Shown one piece after another: positions 1 through 12,341 of a stretch of DNA of 64,000 nucleotides. The notes below the pieces were generated by a model. That model did no database searches and was not told the DNA's origin. It saw only the letters and a program-made list of their open reading frames with translations. The translations under genes were made by a program, and so were the position numbers. The stretch's first letter is position 1, and every line of letters starts with the position of its first letter. Source of the DNA: Anisakis pegreffii (lineage: Eukaryota; Nematoda; Chromadorea; Rhabditida; Anisakidae); NCBI GenBank assembly GCA_035041965.1, contig JAPYMA010000444.1, positions 62,001 to 126,000 on the forward strand. Reading direction: 5' to 3'.

Positions 1-741
1 TCGTCTGAACTGTATCAATAACTCATATGTATGAATCCCTATGAATTAACCCCTCTCTGCACTCATTCTTCTTCAATACATCCAATTTCCAATTATCCTT
101 TGATGAGATTATAAGGATAATTCCAATTATTTGAAATCTCATCGCGAAAGAAAACTCGATCTCCTAAGAGAAAGAGATAAAACTTTTGTATTTTTCTCAA
201 AAATTCCGATTCTGTTCCGTATATCCCACACGCGGATAAGTAGAAAAGATGTCAGCAACAAGATATCATTGTCTACTTTATTCCATCAACAACAAATAAT
301 CCATCAATATCATGAGGTCTCGAAATACATGCACTTTTGAGCTGAACAAAGACACTATGCACTATATCAGCGATAGAAGATCACAATTGCTAGAGTACAT
401 CTAAACAACGCACACAAGTACATAAAACTTATATGAATGTATATGAGTGAATGCAAAATAAATTCTAACTGAATAATGCATGAATGTAATAAATCTTTCA
501 AAAATCAAACCAACAAAGAAGACAGCAAATGAAAATCGCAATGAAAACGAACCAAAATAATCGCACACCAGAAATATTACCGTAAGAACAACACATGATC
601 GCATTAACACTTAGCATAATCTCGCAATAGACACAACAAAACAATCCAAGTAATCAGCAGCACATAACCACACTGAGAACATAACACCACAAATCAAATC
701 GCAAACCAAATAACCACCATCAAAACCGATTACAATCGATG
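1..741. other. 3' flank of the ERI-1 gene, no gene seen
   Basis: AT-rich sequence downstream of the ERI-1 stop codon on the minus strand. Only short, compositionally random open frames occur on either strand. It probably holds the ERI-1 3' UTR and the start of the next intergenic interval. I see no RNA gene or repeat. Confidence 0.5.
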
Positions 742-3478
742 TCAATCGAATGCCTCATCACATGTATCACAATCCAAATATTCACCACTGATGAATGCAT
801 CCTTGCAAACCGAATGCACTTTCAACGGCAGTGTATCACGCCAACGTTGTCTCTGTTCTGTTTGATCTGCTCGTTTGCTTTCGCCCAAGTTTTCATTGAT
901 TTCACCAACGTTCTGCTGGCCTTGGCTTAAGCTTGCGCTCTTACATCTCCTTTCAGCAGTATCCGCATTTTGATGCTTACTCTGATTGCTCATTGACGAA
1001 TTTCTGCCGGTGGCTTGCCGCTACAATTGAGAAATTGTGATTTCATTCAGATCTTAAAACTTGAAAATCTCATTTTGAGAATTAGAGGAAATGTTCACAA
1101 AGCAACCTTATTAGAATCATCTCGTCCTCGAGCCAGTTTCTCATTGACCTAAAATTGTCAGCAAAATCATGAATACAGTAACAATCACAACAACAGCAGT
1201 AATAATAACAATAATGATCCTAGTAACGATAACATGAAAATACCCTCAGTTCAGAGCGATCCTCAAGCATTCGAATGACAATACGAGCGATATTCTTCGA
1301 ATCGTCCAATCCGCAATGTTCACGTCCCTCAAAAGTCATACCCAACGTCGATAACATCCCACTTAAGTTCACCTTTTGCGAACTATGTCCTCAAAAAATA
1401 CCATCAGAAAGTCTATATCACTTTTATCATTATCACCACTTATTATCACATATCACCACTATTATCACTGATATCATTCTTATCGTTATCAATCAGAAAA
1501 AATCACAAACAATTAACCAGATCATAACTGAACCACGAATGAATAAATAAACAAGCAGACAAACCAATACGTAAATACACAAGCAAATACCTTTAAGATA
1601 TTTATTCAAAAACGCTTTCCGAATGTTTATATAGTGTCTAAAGTCATGCGGTACTGTCTCAAGACCACTCTGTAAAATATTCTTCATATTACCATTAATT
1701 ACGGCATTCAATCTATTGAATTCCCTCCAATATCAAAAAAAAAACATCAATCAATTGAAATCATTTCCAATCGCAGTATGAACGAACCATATGAATTGTA
1801 TCAACACATCAAAGCAATAACAATCAAAGCCAACCTGTAAGCACTGCATCTGAAAAAATTTCGCAATATCCCATGGTCTGAAAATGTCCTTCATTAATTA
1901 AACTCTTCATTAATCTACCCAGCAAACAAACAAATGAACAATAAGCAAACCAAAACAAAACATAATCAACAACAAGCACTCACCCATCAGTAACAAACGC
2001 ATATCGAGCGTTCTCCTGTCCGAGTCTATGCGATTGCATCCACATCCGAAACGACACTAAAACATCCGTAAAAGGCAATGCGTTATCGACCATTTCTTGC
2101 GTTATACCCGTTAATTTAGTGCAAAATTCACTCAGTATCGGATTTAGCGTTGGTCGCACGTGCGATCTGAACGTGTCCACCTTAAACGATATCCAATGTA
2201 ACAAAACTGATCATTTCATTTTCTACCGTATCCAGTCAACAAAATAAATGAAAAACTCTGCATTACACTTCACCGCTATCGCTAAATTAAACCATTCAAA
2301 CTCCGAAAGAATTAACTAGAGAAGGAGGACGAACAATGAATGAAAGGTGTACTATTTATGTAATTACAATATGATATTATAGCTGATTTTCACTGCCTCA
2401 GAGATATGTTCCTCTTCTATTATGCTTTTCCTAAGCTATTGTTATTATTTTTTCAAAAAATTATCACTACTGTTATTGCGAGTGCTGCTGCAACCAAATA
2501 AACAAACGAAAGCAACGTACAACTCGTCTATTGCGTACATCCACCAGTACAGCTGGAAATTCGATAATTTCATGCTCATATTCATACACTTCATCTTCAC
2601 AAGTGCACTCAAAATCCATCACCTAAAAATTCCCTTCATTCTATCGCCCTTTCACAGTACCAACCAACAACAACCACCAAGGAAACGCTCCTCAAAATCG
2701 AAATCGATATCCAACACAACAACCAACCCACCACGAAATAATCATAATATCGTTCCGTTCTATTGCGCATCGGTTCATCACTTTTTATAATCGCAAAATC
2801 TCTACGATAATACTTCCGCAATCGAGCCATCAATTGGGCTCGTGTTCCACTGAAATCATCAATCACTAATCCAAACAAATCTATCCAGCCACTTCATCTC
2901 TGTCTAACAATAATAAAACAATCGCACCGTGAATCAATATGATCCTCTTTCAGATATCGTCTCATCTCAGCCAATGTCATCGAACGCATATGTTTCATCA
3001 CGTACAGCACCCGTTCTGGATCCTTTTTCAATGGTTTCTGATACTCAACCACTGGTAATTCCCAGACTGGCCGCTCTTCCCCTTCTCCTTCTTTTGCCAC
3101 TGAATTTTCATCATTTTCGAAGTAATTTTCATTCCGGGCAATAACTTCTGATTCATCTCTATCATTATCGTTATCAACCACCTCTGTTGCTTCATCACGA
3201 GTTCCATCTCAAGTCTCTATGACAAATCCACTGAAGTAACCATCAAATTCGAATTGAACAAAAAAATAATCAAACATTTCCAAAAGAATCAACGATCGCT
3301 TTCATCGAAATTTCACAGAATTTCCATAGAATTCCTCACCGTTCGTCTTTTCCAATGGATTTTCATTCAGTTTTTGCTGTTGCAATTTCTCCGTTGCTTC
3401 AACTAATCTCTTGTGAAATTCCATCATCTCATTGGCATCCTTCAATTTCTCAGCGCTGTCACGTCGATCCTCCATCAT
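742..3478 (-). CDS. eri-1: ERI-1/THEX1-type 3'-5' exoribonuclease with SAP domain
   Basis: DEDDh exonuclease of the ERI1 family, which trims 5.8S rRNA and histone mRNA ends and in C. elegans restrains RNAi. Ten exons: 3478-3340, 3207-2928, 2849-2732, 2622-2521, 2180-1984, 1877-1835, 1669-1591, 1389-1244, 1148-1107, 1020-742; they sum to 475 codons in one frame. An acidic N-terminus is followed by a SAP nucleic-acid-binding domain (about residues 115-155, split by intron 2) and the exonuclease domain (about 178-375). Catalytic residues are visible: D and E in VMDFECTCED, D in the TDG motif, and H and D in HCGLDDSKNIARI. A C-terminal tail of about 90 residues follows that short vertebrate forms lack. 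The start is the first in-frame ATG of exon 1; the frame is open a little further upstream, where an acceptor-like TGATTTAG (about 3540) may be a trans-splice site, so the first residues are the least certain part. Confidence 0.93.
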
Positions 3479-4051
3479 TTTACCGTCTTCCTCAACACGC
3501 AATTTTCTTTCCGAACAACACAATAGCTTCCGCTCTATCGCTAAATCACTGATCCGCTAGTAGCGGAACACCATACTAATGTGCCCGTCCATGACATATA
3601 CCCAATCAAACCAATCAACACCCATACAAATATTCAAATAGCGATTTCGCATATGACTCTGATGAGTAAAAGTGTCGCTTGTACATAATGCCAACTTAAA
3701 ATAACATTAATAAAAACAATACAACAACAACAACAACCACAAAAGCAGATATTTTATTCAGAAAGATAATACCAACCATAACAAACACATAAATGCGTTC
3801 AAATTCCATCAAAACGCCAGGATATGTACCATAAATATACTTACAACATATACCATAACGACAGCAATGCTATCAGATATCATTATCAATAACAATTGTC
3901 ATAATGATGAAAAAATGATAATAATAATAACATTCACAACAATGACAATAATAAAAACAAAAACATCAGAAACGATAATGATAATTACGGAATGAACGGT
4001 AAATGATATGATAATGACAATAACAGTAGTGATAATTGCATCAGCACTGAT
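3479..4051. other. intergenic, ERI-1 to PPP2R3C (0.57 kb)
   Basis: Simple A/C-rich plus-strand sequence with many AATAAC/ATAATA runs. It is the shortest gap between genes in the window. It should contain the PPP2R3C 3' UTR and the ERI-1 5' region. No additional coding exon is evident. Confidence 0.5.
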
Positions 4052-6761
4052 TTACAAGTCCTCCTGTAATCTTCCTGGATCTTCTCTGTTTTCATATTCG
4101 ATCAAACAATCTAAATCTGTGATCATACCACAGATTGTGCCACCTTGACCGCACGCCAACAGCTCTTCTAATGATATCCTGAATTATATCAAGAAAATAT
4201 TATTTGCAACAACTGCAATTACAGAAGCAGCAATCAACGTATGAAACAACAACGATGAGAACTAAAACAACTGAAATCGCCCTCTACCTTAACGGATCCT
4301 TCGGTTTTACCATATCAAAGATCTCGTCTTTAATATCCTCAAACAACGGCAACGCAAACTGCATTTCGCTATCAACTCCATAACACTGCTCTGATAACAC
4401 TGCCATGTCATCGTAGAAATACTTCAACTCAAGTGCATCCAAGTAACCATCTCCGTTCAAATCCAACACCCGAAAATGATACACTATCGACGCGGGATCC
4501 TTCAAAATTTTCACAATATCACCCATAAAATCAGTTCTCAATAATCATTTCATCAAATGAATGCTAAATTGCACAAAATGCACAAAATTCCAGAAAACAC
4601 CATCAATCAAAACATCTCCCGGCGATTTTTCACAATTTTCATGAACTGCTCCATAAGGCAAACTCAAATCGTACCGATCTATTCTCGATGCCCAATAAGA
4701 AGTCAATGAAGACACGCAAATCAATTTTCGGCGGATCCTTCTCATATGTCTGCGTCACTTGGAATATTCTAAAAAGCAAAATGGAATTACTGCCAAGTCA
4801 TCGTAAAAACACAATTCAACTCAAATGTATCCAAGTTACATACAACAATAAACTGTACCTAACTGATTAACAATGTCAACACTAACCACATTCATAAACT
4901 TCACAAAAACTGAAATCAACCTGTTGATGAAAGCGTTTGTGATACGTCTGAAGTCAGCCAGCTCACTCGCATCCAACAGACCATTTCCATCACCATCCAA
5001 CTGCACATACAATTCGGCCACACGGTGAAAGTTTCCTTTCGAGAACCTCCAATCAAAAAATCCAATTGCAATTTTATCACTAATATAATTTCAACCACAT
5101 CACCAATAATAACAAAAACAATACTAAAAACAAGGTTAAGCCCCCTCTCCCCCTCCACCCAAACAAAAAACAACAATCAAATTCAAACAGAACCAATTCG
5201 AAGTGGTTTGTTCTGAGACAGCACTACCGAGCGATACAATCACTTTTGCTTCATCGCTCTCACTACCGCCATCCTTATCATCACTTTTATCATTCCCTTT
5301 ATCGCTTTTATCCTCACTCGAATCATCCCGCTGCCGTTTACTCTCCCCCTCAGCATTATCAGCAGCAATACAACTCTCATCCCACAACGCCGCTTCCATC
5401 TGCTCCAAAAACCCGCTCCCCACCAAATCAGTCACACGAATTCGTTTGTGGTGTTGTGAGTCCAAGAAGAACAAAATTTTTCGCATAGACATTATCAAAT
5501 AGTAATCGCGTGCACGTTGTCCTCCATCGCGCTGAAACAACAGTCATCCCATACGCAAATTAAAAAACCGATTTTCATAAACCAAAACTTCAGCGATCAA
5601 ATGTCTGATCGCTAGTGATCACCTCATACTGATCACCTCGCTATTCGAGGAATCAGTTTGAGACTATCAGCTCTCCAATCAACAACTAATTCGGGAACAC
5701 CTTTAAAATGATAACAATGATAAAGATGGCAACAAACATAACGATAAGAAGCAAAGTAATGACAATGACAACAACAAGATCATATCAAACCTCCAATAAA
5801 GTGATCACTGGTGAACGTGACATATATTCCTCAGAGATGTAATCATTCAAATCCTTAAATTCAAATCCACTATCAAATTCATTTCTCACTAACAATCAGC
5901 GCAAACGAAAAACCAATCCAAGTAATGACCAATAAATCGAATAAAATAAACAAAAAACGCGCATCAGCTCAGCTCACTTCATCTGTCAGATATCCTTTTC
6001 CATTCGAATCGTAATAATTCAACGTGATAATCTTATTCATCTTATCCTTTCTCAATCGCAAATAATCAATCACAACTTGCACTGGTATACGACCGAACTG
6101 GTCGTCATTGTAGGCCGTCAGTAGACTCATGAATAGGTTCGACGGTATGAATGCTCTCAGCAATTCTGAGTGCACTTCTGCGATAGCTTTCTGTAAATTC
6201 TTATGATATTGCTGTGTGTTAAGGTACCATTACAACTATTATTATCACAATAATTATTATCACTATCACTATTGTCATCAATTTCATTAACCTACTCGAT
6301 ATTCATCGTATCTGATCAGTTCCACGTCATCTGTTGACGTCCGTTGACAGTGCGATTTCAAGAGATCACCGAACGCCTGAAGATGTATTTTATTACTATC
6401 ATCCTCAGCAATCTTACATTAACATCTAAAATGACACAAATATCAAAGTCCAACTTCTATAATTAAATAATTCCCTTAAAATACTTGAATTCTATATTCT
6501 CAAATATTTGAAAGAACCAAAAAACAAAAATCCATTGAGTCATTCTCCAATTAATCGCAATCTCCCACTTACGTCAATATCTTCATCTGATGGTATTTTC
6601 TGCGCTTCCGTCTGCAACAATTTATTTCGAGCCTCTTGTCGCAATTTCCACTTCATCGTACTCTCATGTGATGCTAACAATCCACTCTGATTAACATCAC
6701 CAGTATTATTCAAACTATGTCGATGAATCGACAACTCCTCATTCATACTTCTATTATACAT
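4052..6761 (-). CDS. PPP2R3C: PP2A regulatory subunit B''-gamma (PPP2R3C/G5PR family)
   Basis: EF-hand regulatory subunit family of protein phosphatase 2A. Nine exons: 6761-6573, 6376-6296, 6190-5978, 5853-5791, 5531-5194, 5046-4921, 4768-4675, 4499-4288, 4178-4052; they sum exactly to 481 codons (480 residues; the human protein is about 453). The most diagnostic match is the C-terminal block DEIFDMVKPKDPL, followed by an ISLEELL segment where human has ISLQDLI. Two EF-hand loops look fully canonical for calcium binding, DGDGNGLLDASE and DLNGDGYLDALE, and a weaker DSNGKGYLTDE lies in exon 3. Exon 5 carries an acidic insert rich in K, D, E and S. The ATG is 5 bases after a TTTTCAG acceptor with no sign of an upstream coding exon, which fixes the start. 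Confidence 0.95.
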
Positions 6762-6776
6762 TCCGTCTGAAAATAA
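6762..6776 (-). promoter_or_regulatory. probable spliced-leader trans-splice acceptor of PPP2R3C
   Basis: On the minus strand a pyrimidine-rich TTTTCAG ends at 6767 and is followed by only five bases before the ATG. No coding exon lies upstream. This arrangement is typical of nematode trans-splicing. A cis-spliced 5' UTR exon is the alternative. Confidence 0.55.
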
Positions 6777-7624
6777 CAACTCCAGTAATAATAATAATAA
6801 TAACAATAATACTGACAAATTTCATCACCAAACTGAATCAAATCGCCATGTATATCATTACACAACGAATCAAACCATACATCTGCCTAACCCTAACAAA
6901 CCTAATTTAAACTAATAAAACGGCCGCACACCCTACCCTTACAACAATAATGAAATCATCAATATATCACTGTCATTTTGCAAAATAAACTATAAGATTT
7001 AAAATGAATATGCAAAATTTCTCTCAAAACAATTCCCCAAGCTAATATTACACATTAGATAGATATACATATACAGATATTGTACCAATTCAATCGTTCC
7101 AAATAACGATTCGATAACCGTGTTATATCAAAAAGCATTTGAAGATATGTATCAACTTTTATTCATTATTGTTGATCTTTTAAGGCAATTTGTCTTGTCA
7201 ACTCAACAATTAATATCGTCAACAATAAAAATGATATTAACAATAATAATCATAATGCTAACAACAACGACAATGATAACAACATCAATGAATATATAAT
7301 ACAATCTGTTGGAATGTCCTTCAAATACCTACAGATGATCGCCAACAAAATGATTACGACAAAAACAGCGAAAAGTTGTTTGAAACATCGAAAACTATGA
7401 TAACACCAATACAACTTCACTCGGTATGAATAGAATTCGAAATAAAATGCAAATTAGAATTTATCGTTACAATAATCAAACTTGCTGATAATCATGATAA
7501 AATATTTCTGCAATCAAAAACATTATGACACATTCAAGTTATTTATTATTCATATGAACATCCATTCAATGCATTAAACAGCGTATAATACACAATTATT
7601 AATCATCGGATTCATTCTCCTCTT
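6777..7624. other. intergenic, PPP2R3C to Ku80 (0.85 kb)
   Basis: AT-rich spacer with AATAATAAT and AACAAC low-complexity runs (for example 7205-7300). It should hold the Ku80 3' UTR. No supported gene on either strand. Confidence 0.5.
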
Positions 7625-10600
7625 TCACTTTATCCGCTTCTTTTTTCCAACAAATCCCTCAGATTTGTTATCTCCATCTAAATCCTCTTTCTTTACTTCA
7701 TTCTTCATGCTATCTTTCTGTTCCTCTCTCTCAATATCATCGTCCATCAACAACGGATCAACGAAATGTTTCCGTTTCTTGGTTGGAATCTCTTGTAGTG
7801 GAAACACTTTTTTGATCCATTTCAGCGGTTCTCTGCAATCCATCGAATAAATATGGATGGATATCAGATATATTAGACAAATCCTCATCAAATCATCAAA
7901 ATTCCACTCACTCAGCCGCTTCTAGTAGACTTGGTTTGGGTTGAAGACGCTGCTCGATGATTGGACTATCGAAATCCGGTAGCTCTTCGTTAGGGTTCAG
8001 CGCTCGATGCTTGATCGCCTCACAAACTCGTTGCATCTTCGGATTTGGCACATCTCGTGGCCGTAAATCCTCGACAAATTGCCCACTTTCCGGATCACTT
8101 GAACCAGCAAGGAAATTATTCTCCATTCCCTTTCGCACCCTTCTTTTTGCTCACAACGAAATCATTCTCTTTTAAATCACTTCAAAAACAAAACAAAAAC
8201 TTCATCCTTCAACCAAGTCAATACTCACTAATAGGACTGCATCAGATCCATTGCATCCACAAACGCTTCCATTGATTTGAGTTGGTCAGCTGAAAATGGC
8301 AATATTTACAAATGAGACTGAAGTACTGAGAAATTTTCAGTTCAGCAGGAACTTTAAAAACCTCGCACGTATGCACAAATAATCGAACACACCGTTTGGT
8401 TTATTCGCCTCAGTGTCTAGCGATGGGAATTCCAAACCTCGAAAATCCTCGTAGAACGGTAGCAGTATAGCGACGAACATCTAAAATTATACACTAGCTA
8501 CACCATCGCTGTCAGATCGATCGTAACGTAATCAATCGATAAAGGTGATAACAGCAACGATAATAATAACAAATAAAACATCAACAATAATAGATGCAAC
8601 CTACATCCACTCCTTTTTTACTGGTCCTCGGAAACAACGCCATAATTCGTGGATATGAGGCCGCATTATAGACGTATCGCACCAACGCAACACACTCTTC
8701 TTCTAACATTGCACGTACCAATGCCGAGATCGCTACAGCTCCATCCTTCAAAATTCACATTAAGTTGGTCACCAAGATATCAATATCGTTATTACAATCA
8801 TTATTATCTCAATTCTTGCTCTCATTATTGTTGAAAATGCTTCATAATCTCAGCTCTACTTCACAATTTCATCATATTAACTTGGTTGACATTACAATAC
8901 AATACAAAAAACAAAACAAATTCACTGCCAAATACAAATACAAACCCTATCATCCGTTGGTGGCAGACAATAATAAGCACTACCGTCCATCAAATAATGC
9001 TCAAGAATCTGTAAACCATATGAAATTCAATCTCTCTAACGTTAGCTCAATGGCGATTTGTGAGATAAATTAAAAAATTGCAGCCATTTCTTCACATGAA
9101 GACGACATTCAACAATTCCAACAACGACAGCAAATCGCACGCAGTCACTAAACTAACTTCAGAACGTTTCGCAAACTGCAACAACTTCATACATCTCGGT
9201 TCACGTTTCCAACCGAACTCTTTCAAATCCTCCTCATTAAACGGTACGATTGTTGAACCAAATGTATAGCCTAAAAAAATATCGTATCGATAACAAGTTT
9301 ATCCATGATAAGCGTGATTATCGAATGAAGATAACCAACCCTTGATGACATCCTCTTTTCGAAGCACACCTCCTTGAGTACCCTCTGAATTTGCTTCGGA
9401 TGCCGCTGCATCGTTATTACTGCTACTGTCTATAGGCCTTTCATAAACTGTTTCACGTTTCACCTATAATTCAGTTACTTTCTTTTCATTCGTCTCAACC
9501 ACTCATATTCTCAAACAAATCTCTCAAATCTATTCTAACTCACGATCTCAAAACTCAAAAACTTGTCCGTCAAAACGCATGATCACACACCTCCACACCG
9601 GTTGCTTTATCAATTTTCGCGAAATTCATCTTCATATCCGGTGCTTGATTCTTTTTGTACAATTGCAGTGGCAATTTCATATCCTCACTCAACTCCAAAA
9701 AGAATCTCTGTGCACGGATGTTCACTCGCCTTGGCACGAAATTTTGCAACATTGGTAGCGCTTCACTGAAATTGCAAAATCAAAACTTACTAAAACATCC
9801 CATGACAGCAACAATATCACCAAATTGATACGAACAATTATGACATAACTAAAATAATAATGAAACTAATGCCATAACGAAACAACAATAGCAAAGCAAT
9901 TACAATATAAAACACAATAATCACCACAACAGTAAAAACCTACGAGAATGAATAAATCACGCCGTCTACTTTGTTCGCAATATCTTCCATCAGACTCTCA
10001 GCAACATCCGACTTCATATCACCAACATCCATTGCCTCATGTTCACTTTCCTCCATTTTCACATTGTTATCACGCGACGGCCCTCCGTCGCTACATATTG
10101 ATGGTCCACTGAAGCCATTGCATAAGTCCGATGGGTAATCATTAAGTCCGATAAATAAGACATTCAAAAACAGTGCTTCACTCCTTATCTGAGAATATCC
10201 AATAGCACAAATAAGAGATTGAACTGATCCCAACAAGACGGAGCTTCAATATCAAACCAATTCACATCACATTGAAGTTGATATCCAGAGCTCGTATCGA
10301 GTTGATAATCGCCTCTTTGTCAGCGTTATCACTATCACTCGCATCATCCAATCCCATCAAATTACTCAACAACAATATATTTCTAGCCGTCATTTCGCCT
10401 TCTTTCGCCTGTTCCATGCACAATCGCATATAGTCAATGGCGACTATCAATGCGCTCACAACTGAAATTCATTCTCTTCAGTACAAATGGTCACCATGCT
10501 GTAATCAGTCATGAACAGTCATGATTATAGAATAGATTAAGAAGTTCCGGCTGACTTCAGGTTCAGGCTTAAACTCAAGCTACGTTCCATGTTAAGGAAG

Positions 10601-11337
10601 TCTATGATATTCATATCAGCCTCAAGTTCTCCGGCCTATTGTCAGATGGATTGACCTCATGAAACATAAAAATCTGCATGTACACAACCAAAAACACATT
10701 CATAATAATTTTGAACGAATATCCATGTGAACACTTACAATCACCCTTGACACTATCACTTGTCTTCAACTCCTTATCAATCAACTTCAACCAATCCATT
10801 TTTGCAGTTTGCATTTCATCTTCACAAAAGAAAATATTCCTTGTTCCATCTTCATTCGCACAATTAGTGCACAATCGTGTTTCATCGCTTCCGAATAGAA
10901 TTATTGTGAACTCATCTGGTGATTTCGCGAAAATCTGCATGACACAACTATCGATCAGTGAAATTCTTTGATGAGCACTCAAAAACTTTGTCACCAGACA
11001 GGTAGAGAACTCACTGATGCTTTTATCAATAGATGTTGGCTTCAATTCCGATTACATTCACTTCGGCTGAGATAAATTGCGCTCCAAAAATTTCAATTGA
11101 ACCATGAATAATAAAAAAACAAAATCTAAAGTTTCTGCCCAATTAATGAACCTTTCTAGTCAAAATCCAGTCCAATGCCTCCTTTGCCTTCTCAAAATCG
11201 CTACGTTCATCTGTATCATCTTGATGACTGCTACCCTTCCTTGTCATATTCACTCCCACATCCAACAATACGATCGTACTCTCATGCTTTGTGACCTTCT
11301 TTGCTCGAACCACTCTATCTTCCTCATTATTTGACAT
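7625..11337 (-). CDS. XRCC5: Ku80 (XRCC5/CKU-80), DNA end-binding subunit; one unresolved frame conflict
   Basis: Ku80 pairs with Ku70 in the ring that binds broken DNA ends for non-homologous end joining. Thirteen exons: 11337-11152, 10934-10739, 10461-10271, 10188-9944, 9765-9591, 9463-9340, 9270-9158, 9008-8946, 8745-8605, 8480-8393, 8289-8229, about 8138-7912, 7832-7625, giving about 670 residues. The N-terminal vWA domain is clear (VLLDVGVNM, ILFGSDETR, ALIVAIDYM). The DNA-embracing beta-barrel follows (DGVIYSFSEALPM; GYTFGSTIVPF; ALVRYVYNAASYPRIMALFP; LLPFYEDFRGLEF), then a PNPKMQR...HRALNP segment. The product ends in a short lysine-rich tail without the long C-terminal globular domain of human Ku80, consistent with the absence of DNA-PKcs in nematodes. 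Exons 1-11 keep a perfect frame; the exon 11/12 junction does not (see findings). The ATG lies two bases after a TTCTTCAG acceptor. Confidence 0.93.
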
Positions 11338-11352
11338 TGCTGAAGAAGAGAT
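11338..11352 (-). promoter_or_regulatory. probable spliced-leader trans-splice acceptor of Ku80
   Basis: Minus-strand sequence TCTCTTCTTCAG ends at 11340, leaving a two-base leader (CA) before the Ku80 ATG. No upstream coding exon was found, so trans-splicing is the simplest reading. Confidence 0.6.
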
Positions 11353-12341
11353 CAAAACTGTTTTGATCTGGTTCACTGATCTCTTAAATCAGCTTTCTAT
11401 ACTTGAATCTAACTCACTGATGCCTCATCAATATTCTGACATCTTTCATCAAAACTCTCACTGATTCCAAAACCTTACAATTTATGGAGCAACGAGCCAA
11501 AATCAACCTCATAAACAATTAAAACAAAAAACAGATATGTCTGAAGTGACTTGTTAATCACATTTAGTAATAACGACCAACAAACTGATACCAATTACGG
11601 TTTATTTAACTGTTTTCATTTCCAATCCGAACTTTCATCAACAATAGTAATAAGTCAGCAATCTGATAAATTAAGTACAACACCAAACAAACAAACGAAC
11701 CAATAAAAATGAATGTACAGAAATGATGAAGTAACAATTGAATCGATCGCTCATTTCAGTCCACAAAATTATGCCAAATTTCTTGACAACGTAAAAACCA
11801 ATCTAAATCCATACACTACACATCCATCGATATGCATTCGTGAGATAATGATAGCAGCTGATAATAATAACGATAAATACAATGAATCAAGTCGCTTAAA
11901 ATCGCTCGCTCAACAACAAATTATTCGATTCGATCACAGTTGTATGCTCATTAGTGAAAATCAAGCCAAAATGATCACATTCAGAAGATGGCCAATGACA
12001 ATAAATAATAAATCAACAACTAATAAATAAACAATTCAGTGAATGAATTTCACTTTTCAATATGCGTATAAATTAACGAATTTACACAAACAAATGAGAA
12101 ATTCAGTGAAAACAAAAGAAACATTGCATTACTTGCTGTTCAGTGGAAGGCAAACGTAATGTCACCAATAACAATAATAATAATAACAATACCAACACCA
12201 ATATCAATACCATTAATAAAGACAATAATAATCACAATAAAGCATCGAATCGCTCCTCAATATCGTTGATCTATCATTAAATCAACCAATCAGTCATCTC
12301 TTCATTGGAGGCAACTTCGAATATCCCGGATTATGATAATC
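11353..12341. other. intergenic, Ku80 to alpha-mannosidase II (1.0 kb)
   Basis: AT-rich spacer containing the 3' region of the mannosidase gene. A 105-codon ATG-started plus-strand frame (11713-12030) has no recognisable family resemblance and is not called. AATAATAATAACAATACC-type runs lie at 12170-12240. Confidence 0.45.

Noticed and set aside
11713..12030. 105-codon ATG-started plus-strand frame between Ku80 and the mannosidase
   Set aside because: No recognisable family, falls in the probable 3' UTR of the mannosidase on the other strand, and frames of this length are expected in AT-rich DNA with skewed composition.
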